A DNA stretch of 64,000 nt from Cryptomeria japonica (GCF_030272615.1 NC_081412.1:543574335-543638334), one strand, 5' to 3'. Positions 11,830-24,205 are shown, counted from the first letter of the stretch. Notes: generated from the sequence alone by a model not told the origin. Made by a program: numbers and translations.

Positions 11830-12865
11830 TGTTGGTATTTTGGTATGGTTTTGTCATTGATGTCAACACCTACTAAACACTTATCAACTCTGGCACTTTG
11901 GAGAATCAACAACATTCACTGGCAAGCAAGTGACTCATGCATAGTCACTGGTATCTGGTACATTGGCAAGATATAATGATCACCAACACTTGGTTATGTC
12001 GAAGACATCGTGTGGACACTTTGTCTTGGAGTTTTGTTTATTGGCATATCAGCATTTGCATATTTGTTGTTACCAGCAATTAGGTCTAGGTTACACCGAC
12101 AAGTTTATCTTTTCTAGATCAGCATGACATGCTATGGAGATGATTAATTATTGTTGTAAATGCATTAAGCCGACATGTTGAATCAGTTATTGCATCGGAT
12201 ATTGTATTATTTGTAAAATGTTTTTATTGTAATATCTTGTAGAGCCGACCTACTAAAATTGGTCTTAGGGTATGGTATAAATGTAAGATCTTATTTGTAA
12301 GATCAAGTGTGGAATGCAAAAAGGATTGTGTGAAGGTATATGTGAGAATAAGCAAAGATATACACGTAGACATCATTTGAAGATTGAAGGAGGGTTTTTG
12401 TGAAGACAATCAGAACTACACTGGTACTGAATCTAGCATATGAAGATGCTATTTTGTGCAGTACATTCTTATTGGATTTAACCATCCAATTGTAGTCAGT
12501 GTGACTCCCATTTTGTAATTGAGCAGTGAGCTCTAGGCGCTTGGCCTTTCTGCATGTGCAGACCCCATTTATGTACACTTACTATCTGCAATAGTATCAT
12601 TTGATTGTGGGTAAGGTTTCCCACCATGGTTTTTCCCCTTCTAGGGTTTCCACGTACAGATATTGGTGTTATGTGTTGTGGATGACTTTGTCTTTATGTT
12701 TCATGCACTAATCCTTACCGGTATAGCAATTAACTGTTAAAACTGTCTACCAGCATATTAAATTGGTTTACCAGTATTAAGCATTAAGTTGGTCAAGTTT
12801 TTTTTGGTTTGAATTTATTTGACAACTAATTCACCCCCCCTCTCAATTGTCTCTAGGACCTAACA
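11830..12865 (+). repeat. Copia-2 5' LTR
   Basis: Starts TGTTGGTATTTTGG and ends CCTAACA. It matches 17425-18484. Over the first 155 bases I count nine mismatches, eight of them transitions. The left copy lacks a 24-bp stretch present in the right copy after ATGATCACC. Confidence 0.93.
12276..12283 (+). promoter_or_regulatory. Probable TATA box in Copia-2 5' LTR
   Basis: TATAAATG lies about 450 bases into the LTR and is repeated in the right LTR at 17892-17899. The position fits a U3 promoter; no transcript evidence is available. Confidence 0.5.
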
Positions 12866-12867
12866 AT

Positions 12868-12880
12868 TGGTATCAGAGCC
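12868..12880 (+). other. Copia-2 primer binding site
   Basis: TGGTATCAGAGCC starts two bases after the 5' LTR and matches the initiator tRNA-Met 3' end complement. Confidence 0.92.
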
Positions 12881-12921
12881 TAGTCCTCTTTTGTAAAAGT
12901 TTAACAACTTGAGGAGATCCA

Positions 12922-13990
12922 ATGTCTACTAACTATTTCAGGAAGGACAGTCCTAAACTTGATGGAACCAACTATGGGATATGGAAGATCAGAATGGAGA
13001 CACATCTAAATTACATTGGGAAGGACATCTAGGATGTTACAAAAAATGGTTATACTGCTCCTACTCCAGGTCAACCTAATCCACCTACCTTGGGAAAAGA
13101 TGAAGAAAATGATTGCAAAGCAAGAGAAGCACTTTTGAGTGCATTATCAGATCAACAAATCATGGGACTATCAGATAGGTCTACTGCTAAAGCTATTTGG
13201 GATCATTTGGAAACACTGAATGAAGGAGATTCCACAGTCAAAATTACAAAAATTGAAAGCATCCCGGTCAGGTATGAACATCTGAAAACGGAAGAAGATG
13301 AAAGGATTTCTTCTTTTATGGAAAGAGTAAATGAGATTGTTCTGGATATTAAATGTTGTGGAGGAACCTTAAGTGAGGATGAAATTGTTTGAAAATTTTT
13401 AAGAGGATTGCCACTAGCATATAAAATGAAAGTCACTGCTATAAATGAGTTAAGAACAATTCCTAATACATCAGTAACTGGGGATACATTGATTGGGAAA
13501 CTTTTAGCTTTTGAAATTGAAGAATTTGGTCTTGTTGCTACAATAAAGATAGATTTGGCCTTTAAAGCATCAACATCATCTGCTCCATCATTTGACAAAT
13601 CTGATTGGAAAGCCTTTTATGCAAGAGAACTTGAAGAAGTTGAAGCACTATTTGCAAGGAAAATGCCTAAAGGTCCAGTTGGAAGTAAGTATGAAGGTAA
13701 AGCACCCTTTAAATGTTTTAACTACAATAAGATTGGTCATATGGCTTTGAGATGCCCTGATAGGCATGATAGACTAAGAGAAGAAGCTAGAAGAACATAC
13801 AAGCCTAACCCTGAATATTAGAGATACAGATTTAAGAAGAATAAAGACAAATCTTGTTACATTGTTGATGAAGGTGTGACTGATGATTCTGATGAGGATC
13901 CGGTAGACAATGGATGGGTTTTTGTTTCTATAACAGAAGATCAATCGGCACTTATTGCTCAATCGGTAGAATAGGCCTTGGTAGCTAAAG
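12922..13990 (+). pseudogene. Copia-2 gag
   Basis: ATG 12922 opens MSTNYFRKDSPKLDGTNYGI, the normal start of plant copia gag (substrate-like LDGTNY...W). KAIWDHLETLNEGDSTVK and RISSFMERVNEIVLDIKCCG are capsid-type motifs. The zinc knuckle reads CFNYNKIGHMALRC, with the second Cys changed to Tyr. Stops occur at 13030 (TAG), 13390 (TGA), 13819 (TAG) and about 13972 (TAG), without any frameshift. An acidic stretch with DDSDEDP follows the knuckle. Confidence 0.9.
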
Positions 13991-14271
13991 TTGAAGTAAA
14001 GGATGAATGGATCATTGATTTAGGATGCTCACATCATATGACATGAGACAAAGGTAAATTCTTGAACTTTCAAGAATACAATGGAGGCTTAGTGAGATTT
14101 GGAGATGACAAAGCTTGTTTAATTAAAGGTAAGGGTACAATATCTCTTGATGGTAAGCATAACACTGACAATGTTTACTATGTTGAAGGATCAAAGCATA
14201 ATCTTTTGAGTGTTGGTCAATTAGTTGAGAAACAATTTCAGTTACAATTCAAAAATGAAAAATGAAAAATC
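13991..14271 (+). pseudogene. Copia-2 aspartic protease
   Basis: EWIIDLGCSHHMT carries the catalytic Asp (codon 14017-14019), but the D-S-G triad is D-L-G. A TGA follows at 14044-14046. The domain continues with GGLVRFGDDKACLIKGKG and NVYYVEGSKHNLLSVGQL. A second TGA occurs at 14263-14265. It remains in the gag frame. Confidence 0.87.
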
Positions 14272-15520
14272 ATGAATAGAACTAGTTTGGAAATTGCAAT
14301 CGGTAATCAGACTAGAAGTAATATCTTTCATTTAAATAACAATGAAAAGACATGCTTAATTGCACATATTGATGAAAGTTGGTTATGGCATAAGAGACTA
14401 TGTCATGTAAACTTTGATTGCATGGTGAAAATCAGTACTACTAAGGTAGTTAGAGATTTACCTAAAATTGTCAAACCTCACAATACAGTATGTAAGGAAT
14501 GTCAATTTGGAAAACAAGTTAGAGCTAGTTTCAAAAGTATTGCAGAAAAATCCAATAATGCTCTTGATTTGATTCACACTGATTTATGTGGTCCAGCTAG
14601 AACTAAAAGCTTACAAGGTGATAGATATTTCATGCTAATCATTGATGACTATTCTAGAATGTGTTGGGTTACTTTTCTCAGAGAAAAATCAGAAGCACTG
14701 GGAAAGTTCAAACTGTTCAAAGCAATGGTAGAAAATGAAACCGGTAAGAAAATCAAATGTCTAAGATCAAATCAAGGAGGAGAATTTACATCTAAGGAAT
14801 TTAATACATTCTGTGAAGTAAATGGAATCAGAAGACAGCTATTAGCACCTCAAACACCACATCAGAATGGAGTTGTTGAAAGGAAAGACAGAACTATCTT
14901 AGATGCAACAAGAAGTATGTTATCAGAAGCAAACCTACCACATGTATATTTGAGAGAGGTAGTCAGTACAGTGGTCTATACATTCAACAAAGTTCACATC
15001 AAAGGTGAAACTGGTAAGACCCCTCATGAACTATGGTTTGGTATTACTCTTACTCTTAAATATTTCAGAATTTTTGGAAGTAAATGTTATATCAGAAGAG
15101 ATGAGTATATTGTAAAATTTGATCCTAGAAGTGATGAAGGAATATTTCTTGGTTATTCATCTAAGAGCAAGGCATATAGATGTTTTAACAAAAGATTGCA
15201 GAAAATCGTTGAAAGTACTAATGTAAAGATTGATGAACAATTCAGAGGAACTTCAAGGTATATAGACTTTGAACCAGCAAAAGAAATTTTGACAAATGAA
15301 CCTACTCTGAATCCACTGGTACATAATGAAGATCTAGTTACCCCGGTATCATCTAAGGATTCCATTGTAACTGAGGAACAACAACAAACAAAGACACCTC
15401 GGTATGTAAGATTGAATCATTCTGAAGATCAGATAATTGGAAACAAGTTTAAAGGAGTTATGACAAGAGGAAGATTGGCAAATGAAGAGGTATGTCTTAT
15501 TTCTCAAATTGAACCATCAT
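14272..15520 (+). pseudogene. Copia-2 integrase
   Basis: The HHCC zinc domain reads WLWHKRLCHVNF and CKECQFGKQ. The core keeps Asp (IHTDLCGPARTKSL) and Glu (QNGVVERKDRT), but the second Asp is Asn (LRSNQGGEFTS). PQTPHQNGVVER is the conserved helix region. FRIFGSKCYIRR and FLGYSSKSKAYRCFN mark the C-terminal domain. There is no stop in this stretch. One catalytic substitution alone would abolish strand transfer. Confidence 0.9.
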
Positions 15521-16560
15521 TAGTTAATGAGGCATGTGAAGATAAATTTTGGATTAAAGCTATGGAAGAAGAATTAGAACAAATTAAGAAAAATAACAGT
15601 TGGACATTAGTTCCCCGACCTAAAGATAAAAATGTAATTGGAACCAAATGGGTATTCAGAAACAAACTTAATGAAGACGGTAAGGTTGTCAGAAATAAAG
15701 AAAGACTAGTGTGTAAGGGATATTCTTAGAAAGAAGGAATTGATTACAATGAAACCTTTGCACCGGTAGCTAGAATTGAGGCAGTCAGATTATTTTTGGC
15801 TTTTGCAGCACATAAGAACTACAAAGTATATCAAATGGATATTAAATGTGCATTTTTTAATGGAGATATTGAAGAAGAAGTGTACATTGAACAACCCAAT
15901 GGATTTTATTTGACAGATAACAAAGATATGGTTTACAGGTTAAGAAAAGCTTTGTATGGATTGAGACAAGCTCCAAGAGCTTGGTATGCAAGATTGGATA
16001 AGTATCTTTTGAAGATTGGTTTTTCTAAAAGTAATGCAAACAAAAATTTATATTATAAAGTGACTAATGATGACATTTTGATTATATAAGTATTTGTTGA
16101 TGATATAATCTTTGGAGGAGAAGATGGATTATGTAAAGAATTTTCTATTAAAATGCAGCAAGAATTTGAAATGTCTATGATTGGAGAAATAAAATTCTTT
16201 TTAGGATTGTAGATTTCACAGACTGATAAAGGTATATTCTTGAGTCAATCCAAGTACTTAAAAGAGTTACTAAAGAAATTTGGGATGGAGAACTCTAAAC
16301 TGGTAAGCACACCTATGACAACAAATGACAAATTATCACTAAGGGATGAATCTACACCTGTTAATCCAACTATATACAAATCTATGATAGGAGGTTTACT
16401 ATATTTGACACAAACTAGACCTGATATTATGAATGCAGTATGTATTGTTTCAAGATTTTCAAGTAATCCTAGAGAAAATCATGAATCAATAGTAAAATGG
16501 ATTTTACGGTACTTACAAGGTACTATAAATCTTGGATTATGGTATCCTAGAGATGAAAAC
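15521..16560 (+). pseudogene. Copia-2 reverse transcriptase
   Basis: [30 protein letters not shown] and VRNKERLVCKGYS open the domain; a TAG follows at 15727-15729. YQMDIKCAFFNGDIEEEVYI keeps the first catalytic Asp. ALYGLRQAPRAWYARL is the RVT_2 signature. The catalytic box is VFVDDIIFGGED, directly after a TAA at 16087-16089. A TAG lies at 16210-16212. The thumb region shows MIGGLLYLTQTRPDIMNAV. Confidence 0.9.
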
Positions 16561-17046
16561 TTTGAATTATGTGCATACACAGATGCAAATTGGGCAGGAG
16601 ATGTGGATGATAGAAAAAGCACCACCAGCAGAGCATTCTTTCTTGGAAATAGACTAGTTTCTTGGTTGAGTAAGAAACAAAGTTGTACATCTTTATCAAT
16701 AGCAGAATCAGAATATGTTGTAGTAGCAACTAACTGTACACAGGCACTATGGCTTAAGAAAATGTTGAAAGACATAAAGATAAAATGCAAGGAACCTATT
16801 ACTATCTATTGTGATAACACTGCAGCAATTGATATATCTAAGAATCTGGTATTACATTCTAAAACCAAACATGTTTCTATCAAACTGAATTTTCTAAGGG
16901 AAAATGTTGAAGCAAAGAAAATAAAACTAGTTTATGTGAATACTAAAGAGCAGATTGCAGATATCTTTACTAAACCTCTGCCTAAGGAGACTTTTGAATA
17001 TCTCAGAGATTAGCTTGGGGTCATACCCCCACCGGTAGAGACTTAG
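16561..17046 (+). pseudogene. Copia-2 RNase H
   Basis: ELCAYTDANWAGDVDDRKST gives the first Asp, LSIAESEYVVVATN the Glu and IYCDNTAAIDISKN the next Asp. HSKTKHVSIKLNFLREN and KEQIADIFTKPLPKETFEYL end the domain. An in-frame TAG at 17011-17013 precedes what looks like the natural C-terminus, closing at TAG 17044-17046, as in the Copia-1 homologue. Confidence 0.9.
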
Positions 17047-17424
17047 GAAGTTGATGATTATCATCAACCGAAAGAATTAACACAGAAATATTTTATTCCG
17101 GCTTTGATGGGAAGCTACTTCTCAGGGGGAGTAGTTGGTATACTAAATTGATTGGTATTTTGTATATGAACTTGGCTTGGTAAGAACTATGGCATTTGAT
17201 GTCAAAGGGGGAGAGATTGGTATGGAAAAACACAAGGAAAACACATGTTGCTCCTAGGGGGAGAGATTGTTGTTTGAGAGAGATTATTACTCTCTATATC
17301 TATATTTTGATTTATGGTTATGATCTCTTTTTGGAGATTGTTAGTTCTTGGTAATTAGCATTTCTGTTTTGGCACTTTGAAGGTTTTTCCATCTTGTGTT
17401 GCCATCAATGCCAAAGGGGGAGAT
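17047..17424 (+). other. Copia-2 3' untranslated region and polypurine tract
   Basis: Four G-rich purine tracts occur: near 17125-17133, 17205-17214, 17256-17265 and 17411-17424. The last, CCAAAGGGGGAGAT, directly precedes the LTR and is the functional tract. The others resemble duplicated tracts. GCCATCAATGCC before it and GTCATTGATGTC in the LTR can pair. Confidence 0.8.
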
Positions 17425-18484
17425 TGTTGGTATTTTGGTATGGTTTTGTCATTGATGTCAACACCTACTAAACACTTATCAACTCTGCCACTTTGGAGAA
17501 TCAACAACATTCACCAGCAAGCAAGTGACTCATGCACAATCATTGGTATCTGGTACACCGACAAGATATAATGATCACCGCCACTTGGAATGATATGGAA
17601 AACACTTGGTTATGTCGAAGACATCATGTGGACACTTTGTCTTGGATTTTTGTTTATTGACATATTAGCATTTGCATATTTGTTGTTACCGACAATTAGG
17701 TCTAGGTTACACCGGTAGGTTTATCTTTTCCAGATTAGCACGACACGCTATGGAGAAGATTAATTATTGTTGTAAATGCATTAATCTGACATGTTGAATC
17801 AGTTATTGCATCACATATTGCATTATTTGTAAAATGTTTTTATTGTAATATCTTATAGAGCCGACCTACTAGAATTGGTCTTAGGGTATGGTATAAATGT
17901 AAGATCTTATTTGTAAGATCAAGTGTGGAATGCGAAAAAGGATTGTGTGAAGGTATATGCAAGAATAAGCAGAGCTATACACGTAGACATCATTTGAAGA
18001 TTGAAGGAGGGTTTTTGTGAAGACAATCAGAACTACACCAGTGCTAAATCCAGCATATGAAGATGTTATTTTGTGTAGTACATTCTTATTGGATTTAACC
18101 ATCCAATCGTAGTCAGTGTGACTCCCATTTTGTAACTGAGCAGTGAGCTCTAGGTGCTTGGTCTTTCTGCATGTGCAAACCCCATTTATGTACACTTACT
18201 ATTTGCAGTAGTATCATCTGATTGTGGGTAAGGTTTCCCACCATGGTTTTTCCCCTTACAGGATTTCCATGTACAAATATTGGTGTTATATGTTGTGGAT
18301 GACTTTGTCTTTATGTTTCATGCACTAATCCTTACTGGTATAGTAATTAACTATTAAAACTATCTACTGATATATTAAACTGGTTTACCGGTATTAAGCA
18401 TTAAGTTGGTCAAGTTGTTTTTGGTTTGAATTTATTTAACAACTGATTCACCCCCACACTCTCAGTTGTCTCTGGGATGTAACA
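17425..18484 (+). repeat. Copia-2 3' LTR
   Basis: Partner of 11830-12865, starting TGTTGGTATTTTGG and ending GTAACA before the target duplicate TGCCT. It carries the additional 24 bp and a TATAAATG at 17892-17899. Confidence 0.93.
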
Positions 18485-18873
18485 TGCCTTACATGAGCTT
18501 CACGAAGTTATTTTTGGTATGCATTCAAGTGGTCCTACTCTAGCTAAGAAACTTCTGAGAATGGGATATTACTAGCTGATAATGGAAAGAGGGTCCTATC
18601 AATTTGCTAAGAAATGTCCTAAATGTCAAATTCATGGTAACATCATACATACACCAGCACAGGAGCTGCAACCATTCACTACATTTTGACCTTTCTCTCA
18701 ATGGGGACTTGATTTGGTAGGAAAGATTCATCCTTCCTCTTCAAATGGGCATAAGTTCATTATCACCACCACAAAGTACTTCACCATGTGGATCGAAGCA
18801 GTCCCAAAGACCACCATAACTGGAAAGTAGATCTCATCATTCATCCTCAACTATCTCATTTGTGTGTATAAGT
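18485..18873 (+). pseudogene. Gypsy integrase, resumed after Copia-2, truncated
   Basis: LHELHEVIFGMHSSGPTLAK and AKKCPKCQIHGNIIHTPAQE give the H-H-C-C zinc domain. SQWGLDLVGKIHPSSSNGHK carries the first catalytic Asp, followed by KYFTMWIEAVPKTTITGK. The frame has TAG or TGA stops at about 18573, 18689 and 18829. Readable similarity stops at a TA-rich stretch (18873-18905), so the second Asp and Glu region is missing. Confidence 0.85.
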
Positions 18874-20056
18874 ATTATCCCACACAGTATACTTATACTT
18901 ATACATGCAGCATTATCCCAGACATACTTAGCGTAGTCAATGTCCTTGATTCTCTAAATAGTTATTTGTATCATATCTCACCATGGCTTGGTGATCAACG
19001 TATATATCTACATTGACAAATTCCCATAACTAAGGGCAACATTCTTCTCACTTTAGCATTTAGACAACAAACAAGGATCGCAACATGCTAGGAAAATCAT
19101 TGTCAAAACTGCTCATCAGACTAGAAAACAAATCATTATCCAACTGCAACTTCAACACGTAGACGATGGATGATTTTATTTTGAATTATGATTTGTTTAC
19201 ATTTGGCATGAAGTTTTGACTATTTGTATCTTGATTTTTGAATCATTAGATCTCCTGAGCTACTCAAGGATGCACTGAGCTAGAGAAGCAATGAATGAAT
19301 TTGGTATTTTTTTCTATATGTGAGGTGATCATTTGTATGGTGCAAATTTTTCTTGAGACATTTTATGAAATATATCATTGAAGACATTTTCCATTTTTCA
19401 CATAAAAATGGTTAACTCTTGTTAATTTTATGCAAGCAACACTTAGGTTGTCTTGGTTCAATTATACCTTGACGCTTGTGTCATCTTGCAATATCAAAAA
19501 TCCATGTAAGTTATACTCAGGTCATTATGGTTTAATTATACCATGATGCTTGTATTAACTTTCAACATATCAAAAGCTCAATGATGACAAAAAGAGCACA
19601 AAGAAGTGACTAAACAGGAATGACAACGACAAAATTAAAGTGATCATGTAATTGCATTTTGATAATTTAGTTGCACACAATTACAATAGGGTGCATATAA
19701 TATAAAAGATTACATTTAGTTGCATATCATTTTAACCTTGCATTAATATCATTTGCATCTCATTTTCAAGATACATCTAACATCATTATCATTATCATTT
19801 ACATTTCATTTTTAAGATACATCTCACAATCATAAGATTCAGATAACATCACATCTCGTATCAAAGTAAACATAATACATCATCACATTATCACCCATTC
19901 CATTATGAATCATGCATTCACATCATCATATAAAAATCAACATTAAGAGATCAAGAACATCGTTATTATCTAAGAATCTAATCATCCTCATAGTATCATC
20001 ATATTAAAAGTGCACATCATAAATCATATAATCATCAATAACACATCACATGTGGA
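18874..20056. other. Gypsy 3' region, AT-rich, non-coding
   Basis: I see no credible gene. A short TATACT-type microsatellite opens it. Two similar blocks of about 55 bp start near 19445 and 19518 (both contain TTGGTTCAATTATACC-like sequence and end near ATATCAAAA). A second pair, CATTTGCATCTCATTTTCAA-like, starts near 19750 and 19797. From 19,740 to 20,050 the sequence is rich in CATCATTATC. Confidence 0.5.
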
Positions 20057-21338
20057 CTATAGAAAATCAATTCCATATATATATATATCAACAATGTCAA
20101 AATGTACAAGGGGTATTATGTCTATCAATACAACAAAAGTGATCAATACAACAAAACGAGTCTTGCGGGTATGACTATCTCCTGAGGTAGACGGTCTAGC
20201 AGAAAATGTCCCAACTCCTAGATCTCCACTAGATGGATCACTTCGGGAAGGCCCCATAACACCTCTGCTCTCTATCATTGTATGACTACGACCAAATTGA
20301 GTGGACACCACTACAGCATAGCTAGGAGCTCTATGATCTTGAGGGACCATCTCCTCATACAAATGCTTATAATAATCATCCTCCTTGCCAAGTACTGTAT
20401 CTCTCTCAGAAGTATCCTAGAGCGGGGCACTAGTCGTGGCTGTCTCTTACATGTTAGCAAGGGCCTCTGCTCGACTCCAATGCTCTACTATTGTATCCCT
20501 CTCTGCATACAGATGCATAATTTGTCACTACTGTGCTAACACCTCTGCCTACATCTCCTACACCAAGACCTGTAGCACTCTAATCTGAGAGTCCTACAGG
20601 TATGTGGGAACCCTGATCTGAATGGGTACCTATGTCATGGTCCCACCTACACTTGTCCATTTTTGAGGTGCTGGTTGAGGTAGAACATCAGATCTCCTCC
20701 TCTGGGCAAGTCTCCTGTCATCCTCTATCCCTCCCACAATAGCTAACATTGCACCTATCCTACCACCCCCACCCACACCAAGAACAAGACCACCTCTACC
20801 TCCACCTCCACCTCTATCTCCACCATCCCCTCTACCTCTATCTCCACAACCCCCTCCACCTTTACCTCCACCACCTCCACCTCTATCTCCACCACCTCCA
20901 CCTCTATCTCCTCCACCACCACCTCCACCTCCATCTCCTCCACCACCACCTCCTCCTCTATCTCCTCTCCCCTCTCCCTCATCCTTCTCTCTCTGTCTAG
21001 GACCCCCTCACCTATGTGGCTGCTCCTCCTCATCATTGTCAGAAGCTGGCAACAACTTTGTTGGATCAAACATGTGTGCCATGACATGGGCCATGAAGTA
21101 GGCTGAGAAATCCTATGTCATCCCCGCATCCACTACTTTGGCCTCGTAATCCTAGATCTGTCCTGCCAAGGTCATGTACTCATCTACAACTACTCCACTA
21201 TCTAGGGTAGGCCCCCACTCTGGTACATCCTATCACCGATGAGCATACAAACAGTCTCCTTGTGGTATTTGTTGTTGTCTACCATACTGTCGATGAACAT
21301 GGCTATGCAAAATCACTCAATGATAAAGGGTGTCCACC
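20057..21338 (-). pseudogene. PMD gene exon 3: post-PMD segment and Gly/Arg-rich tail
   Basis: The acceptor is CCAACAG before 21338. The exon reads VDTLYH, a stop, VILHSHVHRQYGRQQQIPQG, then EYMTLAGQI and YFMAHVMAHMFDPTKLLPAS. An acidic NDEEEQPHR leads into a low-complexity stretch of RDRGGGG-type repeats (about 20985-20765). Further on are LAQRRRSDVLPQPAPQKWTS and, in the last open stretch (20362-20057), EEMVPQDHRAPSYAVVVSTQ. About ten stops interrupt it. The Gly/Arg tail looks like an RNA- or DNA-binding tail, but that is inference. Confidence 0.55.
20765..20990 (+). repeat. CCACCTCTATCTC-type low-complexity repeat
   Basis: Imperfect tandem CCACCTCTATCTCCACCACCT-like units of 9-18 bp, almost pure pyrimidine plus A on the plus strand. 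It encodes the Gly/Arg-rich tail of the antisense PMD gene. Reading it as a plus-strand Leu/His/Tyr protein is an artefact of composition. Confidence 0.85.
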
Positions 21339-22246
21339 CTGTTGGTTCCCAAAACCACATATTGGAAATTTGAGAGCTTTGCCAAATCTCTTACTGATTT
21401 TTCAATCAGCCTTGGCCAATGAACAGGAATGATCAAAGACTGAATTCCTCTGCACTTTAGGCTACACTAGACTTAGGTGGGTATACCCCAGTCTCCAAAG
21501 CATTAAGAGATTTTTTTATAGTGAATTTGAACAGTTTAATCTAGCTATTTACAGGACTAGCAAACAATTTCCTCCAACTATACTTGTTTTAATTTGAAGA
21601 TGAGTATAATTGATTATGAATAAAAGTTATAATAGAATATTGTTGGAACTAAGAGTAATTATGAAAGAACAAGCCAAGTAAAAAACTAGTAATATATTTC
21701 TCCAGTGAGGACTTTTTGCACACTTAATATATTCACAAGAAACCAGAAATAGACCAGTGCCTTATCTGACAAATTACATGTCACTTAATGGACAAATACT
21801 TGTAATCTTTGGAGACAATCTGAATAAACAAACTATCACTGCAATATCCACAACGTATGCTATAATAACAACAAAAACAATTCTACTTTCTCTATACCAA
21901 CAGATGATAAAACATTGCAACAAATTTTCTTCAGATTTATCCGAACGATTTTAAATCATTAACATCATATGATGTGAAATGATCTGAAGATGAAAACAAC
22001 GTACCTTGTATATTGATTTCGGGGAACAATTGGTGTACAAAAACTACAGACTCAAAGATGCTTCATGATTACACTTGTTTGAACAAAATGGATTTCATCT
22101 CTATGGACTTATCTTACATAACACTATAGGTTCCAATAGACAATCTGAAAAGATCATAATCTTACTTACCTTCTGTCCCTCTAGAATACAAAATGACTCT
22201 CTATATATACATGACTCAAACAATATGAATGAAAGGACACACCCTT

Positions 22247-24205
22247 TCATTTGTACAAACAAAGACTAACAAAATTCCTAACTATCCTTGCCTCTACAAG
22301 AAGTTGCCTTCCCCTTTGAGGATTCATGTTTTCTACTTTTACATCAATATCTTCCTTCAGTTTCCTAAGCATCTCTGCCTCATTCTCTGGTGTTATGTCA
22401 TGCATTGCTTCTCTTAGCCTTTTCCCTTCGAAGTGATACAAGAAGGATTTGAATTCCTTTGACTTGATGAACTCATCATCAGACACAAAAGAGGTATGCT
22501 CATCTAGCCTAACATCTACATCTTCATTTATCCTCATAAGAGTTATGTCCCATGCTTTAAGCTCTTCTTCCCTTTCAGGCCTCCTAAATCTTGAAATAGC
22601 TTCATTTTCTCTTGACTCGCTCTCTACCTCTTCTTTCTCTCCTATCTTTTGCAATTATTTCATCCAGTTTCTATTCTAAACCTTGGACTATCTGCATAGC
22701 CTCCTCTGACTCCTTGTTCCTAAAGATATCCTAGGCTTCTACATACTCATAAAAGTAATCACCCAAAAAAATTTTTTCCTGCCCTCGTGGATATAGCCCT
22801 CAAGGTCATAATTATTCTGACCTGTGTGCTCATAGAGGTTGTAATCTTCTATCAACCTCTTGTTGATGATATCATATGCCTTTATGGAGACAATTGTGAA
22901 ATCATCAAAATGTAAGGTCCTAGGCAAGAAAAATTGCTTGTTAGCACCCACTGCATTTGAGACACTCACCTGCCTTACAATCCCTAGGTAAGCAATTTTG
23001 TCAGGTGCAGGCTTCGGCAATACATAAGGAGCTCCTTCAAATCCAAAAAATCTAACATAGGTTAAGTCCTGGCACACATACCAGTCACCCCAATTGTGGT
23101 TTACTCTGGTATCCCCATGTTCATGGGGTCTAAGGAATCTTTTGATTTCCTCTAAAAGTGACCCATCAAAAGAGACTCCAAAAGATCTGAATAAAGGTTG
23201 CACAAAAAACTCTTCAAACTTGATATAGTGGGATCTCATGAAACATGAATCCCACAATGATCACCATAAATGTACAGGCTGCTCCTCTCCATCTTTACCA
23301 TGAATATTTAGCTTTAGCTCCTCAAGCCACATTCCCCTGAGTCATCCATAAAACAAGACAACATGCATCAACAAAGAGTAAAACTTAAAAGATTTGTCAA
23401 GGTTATTTTGAAGGCTTAAGAAACCCTCATATATTTTCTCAACAATATAAGTAGCATAGTTGAAATGTCTCGACTCATGCATCTGTGTGTTGGCAGCAAG
23501 GACTAGAGGTCCTATCCGAGCTATATTTGGGACTTCAACTCCTCCCACTTGACCACCCACCATATAGGTATACTGCATATGCTGCCTATAGATATTGAAA
23601 TCAAATGGGGGCCCGTCCTCTTCTGTCAATTTTCCCTTTTGAGCCTTATGAATGGCCAAATTCCACCCATTGTATACGGTTCCCATCTTTGTATACTCTT
23701 CCTCTAGTTTCTCAAAAGACAAAGGAACATTAGATTCAAAACCTAGACCAAAAACCTCTTGGATGGTGTCTATTAAGATATGGATGAAAGCGTCACCATT
23801 TGGTAACTAAATACATCTTTTTGCAGCATTGTAAGCCATAGCCAATGTTTTCGTCAATTAGACATTCACAAAGACATTAGGGACTACAAGCTTACCCAAT
23901 CCAGTCATCCATGGGTTATAAATTGGGGTCAGATTATTTATCCTTGTATAATGATACAAGAACAATTCGTGACCTCTGATCCTAGTCTAGACATTGCCAA
24001 TTTCTTTGAAATCATCCTCTAATTGGTCATGGATGGGTAGGTTAACCTTTGATCTTTGGGATTTGGCTCCTGGTGAGCTTATTTGATCAATCATATCCTG
24101 GTTCAACTCTCATTTTGATGCACCTTCTCTCCATTTAGATTTCTTAGAAGTGCTTTCAGATATTTCTATGACCTTCCTCTTTCCCTTGGAACTAGCACCC
24201 TCCAT
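22247..24205 (-). pseudogene. Unrecognised protein of about 650 codons inside the PMD intron
   Basis: ATG 24205 opens MEGASSKGKRKVIEISE, a basic, nuclear-signal-like start. The same frame continues to TAA at 22247 with about eight stops. A stretch of roughly 100 bases (22740-22640) reads better in another frame. Legible blocks are RGHELFLYHYTRINNLTPIY, NPWMTGLGKLVVPNVFVNV, EKLEEEYTKMGTVYNGWNLA, VPNIARIGPLVLAANTQMHE, HNWGDWYVCQDLTYVRFFGF and a charged C-terminus rich in Glu, Lys and Arg with likely coiled coil. There is no transmembrane segment or zinc motif. I do not know the family. The globular middle faintly recalls putative plant transposon proteins, a weak impression only. Confidence 0.6.

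Larger units (their letters stand above)
11830..18484 (+). mobile_element. Copia-2, full-length Ty1/copia retrotransposon
   Basis: This is a 6.65-kb plus-strand element with LTRs of 1036 and 1060 bp, an exact 5-bp target duplication TGCCT (11825-11829 and 18485-18489), primer site, one gag-pol frame and polypurine tract. It interrupts the gypsy integrase. Its polyprotein resembles that of Copia-1 (same gag, protease and pol motifs), but the LTRs differ. All coding damage is by point stops, so it is probably younger than Copia-1. Confidence 0.93.

Noticed and set aside
20749-21000. Plus-strand Leu/His/Tyr-rich protein
   Set aside because: It is a translation of a CCACCTCTA-type low-complexity repeat. 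The opposite strand gives the Gly/Arg tail of the PMD gene in frame with upstream motifs.
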